Part shown: piece by piece, positions 56,401-64,000 of the stretch | Layout of the letters: every line of letters begins with the position of its first letter | Numbering within the stretch: the stretch's first letter is position 1 | Source of the DNA: Ciona savignyi | Taxonomy: Eukaryota > Chordata > Ascidiacea > Phlebobranchia > Cionidae | Assembly (NCBI GenBank): GCA_000149265.1 | Contig: CH001982.1 | Span: 781,956 to 845,955 of the forward strand | Direction of reading: 5' to 3' | Length of the DNA stretch: 64,000 nt | Notes under the pieces: model-generated | Told to the model about the DNA's origin: nothing | Databases searched by the model: none | The model's input: the letters and a program-made list of their open reading frames with translations, nothing else | Position numbers and translations under genes: made by a program

Positions 56401-59400
56401 GCCTCACTTACATGTAAAGCTGCATGCCGGAAATTTTTATCCCATATATAGCATAAGAGCTGTATATGGTTCTAATATGGTTTAAAACCAACATCAAAAC
56501 ATAAATACAATGAACATGCCTCCTATTCATCCACCATTAGATTAAACCACCTACGTAGCCCCACTTACATGTAAAGAATGAGGAAAAGTGAGAAGACGAC
56601 GGCGAACCTCCAGAAGGAGGAGTAGTAGTACATGATGCTGAGGAAGAATCCTCCGCGGAGCAAAGTGAAGAAGACATCCAACCAATCTCTCCTCATCAAG
56701 TCATCATCATCGGCTGCAGCGAACCCTCCTTGCGCGTTCATCTGGAACATGGAGGGCACACTTTTTGAATCAGGGGACAAAATTATTTCATTATTAGACT
56801 AGCTGGCCCAGTGATCGAGCCGCCACGTTCAAGTCGTTGAGCTACCAATCACATATAGTTAGTTTGTTACTGTTGATAAAAAACATTAAACTAAAAATAT
56901 GGTACATTACTGGAACTAGAAAGCTCCGTTGCGTCTATATAGCTGTGACATCATGATTTAGCTATGACATCGCTATTAAGTCTCGCATCATGCCGATAAC
57001 ATACGCCGGGCCGTAGTTTACCCATGTCTAATATAGTGTCTGTTGTATAGTCGTGATGTAACAACCACGCACTGTTCCTATCATAACCTTCTTTTCGATA
57101 CATTGTATTGATGATTATATTTTGATAGCTGGATGAGATAAAGGACAACTATGTTTTATTTTGGTGAATGAAAAAATTGCAATGGGTGTTTTGTTTCTTA
57201 GTAATACTTAAGGTTATCGAACATTACAACCGGATTGGAGGATTAGATTAATTAGTTGCTAATAAATCTAAGCCAACAACTCATCTAAAATGGGTTGAAT
57301 TTTATACCGACGCTAGATTTTTCACCAAGCACCATTTTTATAGTGATGGTCGAAATATATAATTAAAAATAATAATACGAATTATATAATATATATATAT
57401 CTCTTAATATATATCTCATATAGTGTACATACTAGTCATAATTATTTCTATTTTTTAAATTCAAAAATCTCTACTGCGGTCACTTACAGGGGGGTTATTG
57501 TCGGGGGCTTGACGGATTGGGTCGGGGTGGTTGGGGGGCGCCGCGACATTGGGTTCGGGGTTAGGGGTGAGATCGGGGGTCGGTTGTTGTTGTACGGTTG
57601 CTGCACTCATCATACTTGACCCTTGCACTCCATAGCTGGGGGGAGGGGGAGGTGGATTATTTCGGGGAATTTGATTTTAAAAAACTCAAGAATTTATTTA
57701 AAGTAAATATATTATTTATATACAAATAAATTATAAAATCAAAGACCCAAAATTCCGTTCTTACATACAAAGTACATACAAATATATTATAAAATCAAAG
57801 ACCCAAAGTGGTGTTTGGTGACTTAAACAATGTACATCGGCATAAGAAATATACCAGTACCTATAAAGATAAACTATTTTTGTTTAGGATATATTTCATT
57901 ATGAGAGTGATTTTGGTGGGCTATCTTCAGAGGATTCTTCTGTGTTTTGATAATGTTGTGTTATACAGTGGAACCGCTTGGAGACCACCTCGATAACACG
58001 ACCACCTCACTATCAAGACCACTTTAGTGCGGTCCCAAATAATTTACTATGGTAATACATTGTAATCTGTTTCAATAACGCGACCACCCCGGTTTCCAGA
58101 CCAGGACCGCCATATTTTGGTCCAAAACTTCAAATTTGACTCCGCTTAGGTGACCACATGTGCTAAATAATTTCCCTTTGTCACCAAAAAACAATGTAAA
58201 ATTTTATTTATGATCAAAACAATAAGAATAAATGAGCGCACACAAAAAAAATGTGGCAGACAGAACTGAATCCTACAAGATAAACTTTAGTATTAAATTC
58301 ATTCTGCAGTATCTGATAAAAAATAATGGCATTTGGTGAAAAATTAGTAAAAATAAAAAAGTTTAAGCGGCATATGACGACAACTTACTGCAAATAAAAA
58401 TTCACTAACACGACCACCCCGCTAACGCGACCGCATGATCACGGTCCCATAGGTGGTCAGGTAAGCGGGGTTCTACTCTATATAGAAATGACACAAAATA
58501 GGATCGGATATTCATGTTTACCCCCATGAAAGGGAAAACCAAGGGGGTTAACACACGGGCAATCATCAGATTACATCGCGCCCACTGTCAGGTTATCGGA
58601 GCTATTGCAGTGTGTTGTGTATGATTGAGACTTTCCTTCAATTTGATAGAACCCATTAATCCACTAAAATCAGCTGGATTCACGCAGTTCGTGGACCAAG
58701 GACACATCCTAATAGCCAGTTTCGAACCTGCAACCTTTCGGCTAAAAGACGACGCACTAACCTACTACGCTAGTTGTTTAAATACATAACTTACTATTGC
58801 ATGTAGTGCGCCATCTGCTGGTGATATTGCTGCCACATTAATGAATATTGTTCTGTTGTCATTTGAGGTTGGTTGAACTGATTGAATTGGTACGGGTATT
58901 GCTGTTGGTTGTACATCTGATGCCAATTGCTGTATTGCCTGTGATTATACAAGTCAACGGCAATCAGAAAAAATTGGTTTTCACAAGGTTTTTATAGGTT
59001 TCCTGGAAATTTAAAAATTACCTTTGTTTTAAAAGCTTGTTATATGGGGGAAAACAACCTACATTTTTTATGCATGATTAATTTTAAAACATTTTTTTTG
59101 TAATAAAATTGTTTTAGATCTTTAAAATAACTTCAATATAAAAAACATTTTATGTTGTAACGTTTTTGCAATAACAGAGTAAACATTAAAAATTTATAAA
59201 CGCAATAAAGTGTATTTGTCACATTTGTATACTGCATAATTGATTTTAACAAAACTATATCACATAATTCAACTTACTGTGTGGCTGGGTTGGTTTGTGA
59301 ACTTGAAGCCGTGTTCCTATGCCTCAACTCAGTTGGTGAGGTGGGGGTGGCGGTGGGTTTGCTTGTAGATGGGGTCTAAAAATGAAGAAATTCATTTTGT

Positions 59401-61803
59401 ATGTCAAACTTCAAACTTAAGTAGTGTAATTTACCATTACTAAATAAAACTTGAAAAAATTTCCGCGCTGTAGCACATAAAATGGGGGATCGTAATTCAA
59501 CAGTTGCTCTAATTCATATTTTAATCATAATTTCAGTGTTGATAATATATCAAACCTACAATAACTTAAAAGAAACCTTACTGTTTGTTGCACAATAGAT
59601 CTGATGATAACTTGTATTTTAACAGCTGCGGTTGTCCCACACATAATAGTCATAAAAAGTATTCCACACCATTGTAATTATTATAATTAGTAGGCGTGTA
59701 AATAAATAGAAAAGGCAAATACCTCATTGTGAATTAATTACAGACACATGTATGTGAATGTATGTAATGCAGCATATACCGGTGGTATATAAATAATGTA
59801 CAGACTACACATATATGTAATGGATAGTATATATTGGAAAATGTATATATATAAATATATAAAATTAATTAGCCTCATGAGTCATTGCTAAATGAAACTA
59901 TCACCGAAACACAATTATTATAATATTAGTTGCAATACATATATCGGGTTAACATACTGGAACATCGTTAGACTTTGCTGGTGATGGCTTCGTACAATTC
60001 TTTGNNNNNNNNNNNNNNNNNNNNNNNNNNNNNNNNNNNNNNNNNNNNNNNNNNNNNNNNNNNNNNNNNNNNNNNNNNNNNNNNNNNNNNNNNNNNNNNN
60101 NNNNGAACTATATTAGGAATATTGGATGCCTGGAGAATAAGATGATCAATTTGGTTTGATCAAACTTAAATGTTTACCTTTAATCAATAGAAAGAATATG
60201 CTTGGAATAATGTTCTAAATCACAGTCCATTATTGTTAGAAATTAGCACATATATACAGGATAATAGAAAAGATAGAATAAAGTAACATAAAAACATTGA
60301 TTATAACTATAAATCAATAACAACTAATATCATGACCACACATTAGTTGTTATATATATATGCCGTGCCATTATTTAACATTTTTAATGGAAAATGTTTA
60401 TTGCAATTTTGCAAGTGATACGAGGCTAAATTTAAGTGGCGCATGAAATAATTATAATACCTAAACAAAAAACAGAGCTCTTAATATAAACCAAAAAATT
60501 AGTGCGAATTGCTGTGCAGCAAAAATTATATAAAGAACAAAAAAAACACTGAAAAATAGACAGTATATTTGGAATGATAAAAAATAGTTTTTTTTTAAGC
60601 TATTTTAGGTTGGATATGATTTTTTATGCTTATTTTTGTGAATAAGAAAACACAAGAAAGTTAAGACTCGGGCAATCGTCAGATTACCGTGCGCCCACCG
60701 TAGGGTTATCGACGCTATTCCAGTGTGTTGTGTATGATTTACAGGTTCCTTCAATGTAGTAGTACTCTTAATCCGCTGGGTTCAGTCAATTTTTTTTAGA
60801 TATTCATGCAAATGCCATCAGCATCACCAATCAATGATTGAAAGAAGTTACAACCTTGCGAAAACCTTTTAAGAAAATCAATTTAGACATGAAATACCTG
60901 CAATACTGCACTGAGCACTTCGTTATCCAACAAATATTTCCCACCGTAAATCAACCTTTGATCATTAGGTGCCTGAATAAATAAATCATGGTAGCTTTGC
61001 AGTAAATTGTTATTTACTTAGAATAGCATTACATTTGAGAATTTATAAGCTCATATAGGCTGTACTAAACCATCAAATTTAGAGTTGTTTTTTCAATCAC
61101 CTTTTGCTGTTAACCGTAAACTTAATTGGTTGTGTCATCGCTATCCAGAAATGTGGCGAAATCCATTTATATTACAGGATTTATTTAGGGTTATCTTCTC
61201 AACAGTTTGATTCATAATAAAGTATGGCACTTGAACGAGAAGACAATATATAAAGGATTATTTACGCACATACAAATAGTACACATACAAAAACTATCAT
61301 CTGGGATGGTAAGGTAATCTTCAGGGCACTAATCTGCGGTACAGCATATTATTCTACGGGACAATTGGAGAAAGGACGGAGGGGTATTTTCGTCATTAAC
61401 ATGAGTGGATCGGGGTATATCATGGGCTGGACGGGCTGTATCATAATATAACCAGTCCTGCTTATGTAAGTAACAAAAATTATCCCGCTATTGATATAGT
61501 TTGTTGTCCCGCCCCACTTATCGCGCAGATTAGTGAGGCCCAACTTCAAGGCCCGGTAAACAAGAGAGGAAAATAATTTCAGTCGTATTAATTAAATGAC
61601 ATAATGTGGTTGGGGATTTTTTACTACTAGTGGCCCCGTAAAGAACAAAAATGCTTTTAATTTCTTACCGGATTTCCAGCATAAGTTTCTGCGATTAGTT
61701 CCTTTAATTTTTTCACTTGCCACTGTTTCTCACACACAATTGCGTGATCTTTATTATGCTGGTTTGCCGCTCGGATTGAAATAGTTATCGTGGTACCAGA
61801 CAT
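53431..61803 (-). CDS. HERPUD: HERPUD-type ER ubiquitin-like protein, nine exons
   Basis: Exons 61669-61803, 60898-60972, 59958 into the gap (exon 3), 59278-59375, 58795-58938, 57488-57635, 56569-56741, 54632-54725 and 53431-53550, all with GT-AG ends and consistent phases. Exons 1-3 give an N-terminal ubiquitin-like domain (MSGTTITISIRAANQHNKDH; APNDQRLIYGGKYLLDNEVL). A Thr/Pro/Ser linker with TELRHRN and a Gln/Tyr-rich stretch QYHQQMAHYMQ follow. Then comes the family core MNAQGGF...RRDWLDVFFTLL running into membrane segments GGFFLSIMYYYSSFWRFAVV. The C-terminus is SSTAWCFVSTFFTSLIPQGP then PVAN. HERP proteins sit in the ER membrane and organise the HRD1 ubiquitin-ligase complex in ERAD. 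About 330 residues are visible plus the part of exon 3 lost to the gap. Introns hold SINE, pogo-like and hAT-like insertions. Confidence 0.93.
53640..53760. repeat. SINE family A head scraps in HERPUD intron 8
   Basis: A + oriented head piece (gtgcgacgcctttcaagttt then ggttcgaaactggtcg) is followed by an antisense one (aggcactaacccaccagac). Small and diverged. Confidence 0.55.
53891..54102. mobile_element. short hAT-like element in HERPUD intron 8
   Basis: 212 bp. Left end CAGTGTTCCCAAACCAGCCC; right end read inward CAGTGGTCTCCAACCTTTTA. Such ends are typical of hAT short elements, but the flanks do not show a matching 8-mer, so the duplication is lost or the borders are slightly off. Confidence 0.65.
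54726..56568. other. HERPUD intron 7
   Basis: Includes two diverged direct copies of a stretch of about 65 bp near 54983 and 55163 (tttattctctgtgattatcg / tttacattctctgtgaattt), and a duplicated block tatatggttctaatatggtt / tataaacataaatacaata at 56318-56420 and 56462-56560 next to exon 7. No additional exon is called. Confidence 0.45.
57966..58478. mobile_element. pogo/Tigger-like MITE in HERPUD intron 5
   Basis: 513 bp flanked by TA. Left end CAGTGGAACCGCTTGGAGAC; right end read inward GAGTAGAACCCCGCTTACCT, both continuing into cgaccacc-type blocks. The CAGTRGAACC start and TA target fit pogo/Tigger elements. The internal motif acgaccacc repeats at both ends. No coding frame. Confidence 0.82.
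58500..58775 (-). repeat. SINE family A in HERPUD intron 5
   Basis: Antisense, near full length, from ggatattcatgtttaccccc to cgacgcactaacctactacg; 20 bp from exon 5. Confidence 0.85.
60005..60104. other. assembly gap (100 N) inside HERPUD exon 3
   Basis: 100 N. The visible end of exon 3 (59958-60004) reads NCTKPSPAKSNDVP and runs into the gap. Confidence 0.95.
60105..60604. other. HERPUD intron 2, AT-rich
   Basis: Very AT-rich, no exon or classified repeat. Confidence 0.4.
60605..60790 (-). repeat. SINE family A in HERPUD intron 2
   Basis: Antisense copy without head, from ttttttatgcttatttttgt to ctgggttcagtcaattttt. Confidence 0.75.
61375..61560 (+). repeat. 'gcgggac' dispersed repeat, uninterrupted copy
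   Basis: In HERPUD intron 1. It shares gtattttcgtcattaacatg and cgcagattagtgaggccc with the region around 2381-2990. It represents the empty site of the transposon at 2502. Confidence 0.7.
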
Positions 61804-61983
61804 TTTCAGCTACTATTATTGCTGTGGCTTTAAAAGGAATTAAGCTAACTCAGACTATAATGAGAAATTTGATAATTAGGTTATTTAACCGGTATTAAAT
61901 GATTATTATACACAGTAGGTTTTACACACATACGAAGTTTTGTCAAAAATGCATTTTTTACACTTTATTAAATACAGATAACT

Positions 61984-62133
61984 GGGTGACTTTAAATACC
62001 TTGTTGGCAGTGTGGGCATGCCAGCAGTCTTGGCACACTTGAAACCCTTACACTAACTCTAACCCTAACTCTGACTGTAAAACTGTCTGCAAACTGCCTA
62101 CACACTGCCCACACTGGGTATTTAGAGGAACCG
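61984..62133. mobile_element. 150-bp MITE with 9-bp direct flanks
   Basis: Left end GGGTGACTTTAAATACC; right end read inward CGGTTCCTCTAAATACC. Inner inverted blocks gttggcagtgtgggca and tgcccacactg. Flanking CAGATAACT occurs on both sides (61975-61983, 62134-62142). A lone related terminus, gggtgcctctaaatac, lies at 62747. It sits in the HERPUD promoter region, 180 bp from the start codon. Confidence 0.82.
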
Positions 62134-62254
62134 CAGATAACTGGCTATAAATATGCAACATGCTGATTAATATGTTGTATGGTGATACTGCAGGTACGAT
62201 ATCCTGTGGCGAAATGCGACACGTCAAAGTCTAAATGATTAATTCTGCAATCCG

Positions 62255-62453
62255 ATGCTTGAAAAATTAATAACCGAAAGGAAAAAGGAAATACTTAGTT
62301 TGACTGGCCTGGAATTAGGATGTGAATTGAAGACAACAGACAATTCTTCTCTACAGTTTAGTTATAATGGGTCATTTCTGGACATATTCCTGGACTCCAC
62401 TCCACTAAAAGGAGGAAAACTACTAAATAAAATTATGAAAACTTATTCTAACA
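62255..62453 (+). CDS. possible first exon of a divergent gene (unrecognised)
   Basis: Begins MLEKLITERKKEILSLTGLE and continues through FSYNGSFLDIFLDSTPLKGG to MKTYSN. The composition (charged N-terminal helix, alternating hydrophobics, no repeats) looks like real protein rather than the surrounding debris. ATG 62255 is 452 bp from the divergent HERPUD start. After 62453 the frame enters a transposon whose terminus supplies a donor-like ccGTATGG. No further exon is found up to 64000. I do not recognise the family. It may be a genuine exon, a gene remnant or chance. Confidence 0.35.
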
Positions 62454-62747
62454 CCGTATGGAAAGTACATCACTTTTTTGCCGAGATCTCAAGTGTGCAC
62501 GTATCAAATATTTAAGTGTGCAGTGTACAAACGTCCAAGAGACGTTTTTTAATCTATCCTAAATCTATCGTATTCGTCAGCTAATATATTTATCTACATA
62601 ACATAGAGCACGCTACATAACAAAAACTGTACTGACAATAAATTACCCGAAGTCCAGAGGTAGGTTTACAGGTTTGTTGGAAATTATATGGTGTTTATGT
62701 TTAAAACCGTGAAAGTACCCAAGTGTGCAAAGACGCAGGAAAATAAG
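62454..62747 (+). mobile_element. MITE of the 'AAGTGTGCA' family, copy 2
   Basis: Left end ccgtatggaaagtacatcac. The internal order matches copies 1 and 3 (cgccgagatctcaagtgtgc on the same theme, then tacataacaaaaactgtact). The right end is missing: it stops near 62747, where the lone 'gggtgcctctaaatac' terminus begins. Confidence 0.75.
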
Positions 62748-62779
62748 GGTGCCTCTAAATACTAAAGGGCCGCTTGGAG

Positions 62780-63138
62780 CCCTGTATGGAAAGTACGTCA
62801 CTTTTCGCCGAGATCTCGAGTGTGCACGCGTCAAATATTTAAGTGTGCAGTGTGCAAACTTCCAAGAGTGCACACTTCAAGTGTGCACATAATCTCTTTT
62901 TTATTATTGTTTTACCAAAATCTTAAACAAACATATTATTCTATCCTAAATCTATTGTGTCCGTCAGCTAACATATCTATCTACATAACATAGGGTCAGC
63001 TACATAACAAAAAATGTACTGACAGTAAGTTACCCGAGGTCCAGAGGTAGGTTTACAGGTTGGTTGTGAAATTACCCAAGTGTGCAAATACGCAAGGAAA
63101 AAAAACTCGAGTGTGCAGCTGCCGTCATTTCCATACTG
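62780..63138 (+). mobile_element. MITE of the 'AAGTGTGCA' family, copy 3
   Basis: Left end ccctgtatggaaagtacgtc; right end read inward CAGTATGGAAATGACGGCAG. AAGTGTGCA occurs several times, plus GAGTGTGCA twice. Flanks cttggagcc and cttgaagcc are near-matching. Confidence 0.75.
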
Positions 63139-63146
63139 TCTTGAAG

Positions 63147-63450
63147 CCCTACTGGAAAGTTCGTATGATGCGCCGGATATATCCGGCGTGGCGCACTGAC
63201 TACTTTTTCGGTCATTGGCGCAGAAAACTGCAAAAATCATGCTGGCGTGGCGTGATTACACTTCCTTTCATTTATATCAGTATTTTTGATACTTTTAAAG
63301 TTTTAAGCGTCATATTTTAAACTTTTAATTAAAAATTATGCAACTTTGTTTGTGGTGGCGCAAATTAGTATTGCTAGTGTGGCGCAAAATTTAGGTTAAA
63401 AAATGTTGGCGCAAAAATCCGGCGCACAGAAAGCGAACTTTCCATTAGGG
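63147..63450. mobile_element. 304-bp MITE with perfect 8-bp TSD
   Basis: Left end CCCTACTGGAAAGTTCG, right end read inward CCCTAATGGAAAGTTCG (16 of 17), with a second inverted block gcgccggat further in. Flanks TCTTGAAG at 63139-63146 and 63451-63458 match 8 of 8. The interior is rich in tggcgc words. An 8-bp target fits hAT or P-like elements. It shares the ccct...tggaaagt terminal style with the AAGTGTGCA family and may use the same transposase. Confidence 0.9.
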
Positions 63451-63485
63451 TCTTGAAGCGCTTGGATCACTTAGATTGCTATGGA

Positions 63486-63590
63486 AAGTAATTCTAACCC
63501 TGTTTCCTAAACACTAATCTCAACCTTAGAACTAACACCAACATTAACCACAGCTCCAAATCTAACCTTAACGCTAAAATCTTCATTTTA
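63486..63590. repeat. degenerate telomere-like CTAACC-rich stretch
   Basis: Loose repeats of ctaacc/ctaaac-type words (tctaaccctg, tctcaacctt, aacattaaccac, tctaaccttaacgct). A similar patch, actctaaccctaactctgac, is inside the MITE at 62058. Interpretation as interstitial telomeric remnants is weak. Confidence 0.35.
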
Positions 63591-64000
63591 GTTTCCCTAC
63601 TTCCATTTTTTAGTTTTTCCCATGTCCATCGTTAACTGTATGCTTCACACACTATACAATTACTTGTATGTGACAATAAACTCAAATTTTTAAAACATAA
63701 CCTGTGTTTACAGTAGATATAAGTTATAACTCTAGCTAATGTTTATACGTAATCCAAAACTACCTAAGTTTTACCTTCAAATACTGGGAACTCGGAAAGT
63801 ACACGTCAGATACTTTGTTTTGTTGTGAGAAATCACATGACCAAATATAGAATAAAATGACGTAATAATATGCTTGAGTGAACGTCCACCAAAATCATAA
63901 CAGACCAATTCCGCTCCCACGACATTTAACAGATAGTGGAATTTTACAAGTAAACGTCTGTGTTTATTGCCAAGTTATTAATTTAGTATTATTGTATGAA
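63591..64000. other. non-genic right edge
   Basis: No gene or classified repeat recognised. Confidence 0.35.

Noticed and set aside
63486-63590. True telomeric repeat
   Set aside because: Words resemble CTAACC but are irregular and never form a run of exact hexamers.

Overview
The window looks like a slice of an invertebrate deuterostome nuclear genome, most probably an ascidian tunicate (Ciona-like). The reasons are AT-rich DNA, compact genes with short GT-AG introns, single invertebrate-type orthologues of GATAD2, BAG1, HERPUD, GCSH and hexokinase, two coding genes with no coding intron, and dense tRNA-derived SINEs and DNA-transposon remnants. Species is inferred, not proven. Two 100-N assembly gaps are present (49598-49697 and 60005-60104).

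Layout. 1-6.3 kb: NuRD subunit p66/GATAD2 (3150-5105, +), then co-chaperone BAG1 (5696-6271, +); both coding regions are uninterrupted and each has a splice acceptor just before its start codon. 6.3-14 kb: repeats, a small secreted collagen-like peptide (9983-10195, -) and a BED-hAT transposase copy (11819-13733, -). 14.7-22.3 kb: a diverged segmental duplication (block A 14730-17770, block B 19240-22310). Only block B carries a secreted arginine-rich peptide gene (20388-20570, -) with its own TATA box. Six repeat units across both blocks keep a perfect PBX-MEIS/PREP decamer. 22.9-39.8 kb: an inverted pair of five-exon short-chain dehydrogenase/reductase genes, the + copy (22991-26066) decayed and the - copy (39768-32185) intact, with an intronless SLC43-type transporter (30046-31533, +) between their 3' ends. 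41.7-43.7 kb: GCSH (-, five exons). 46.6-49.1 kb: hexokinase (-, two exons). 53.4-61.8 kb: HERPUD (-, nine exons, exon 3 partly in a gap). 62.3 kb: a possible first exon of a divergent gene, cut by a short DNA transposon. The right edge holds several non-autonomous transposons.

The genes do not form a pathway. They are housekeeping genes: chromatin repression (p66), Hsp70 nucleotide exchange (BAG1), purine-base or amino-acid transport (SLC43), mitochondrial glycine cleavage (GCSH), glucose phosphorylation (hexokinase) and ER-associated degradation (HERPUD). Most remaining DNA is mobile-element debris. At least five short elements can be delimited by terminal inverted repeats and flanking target duplications, and one family is confirmed by an empty site inside the window.
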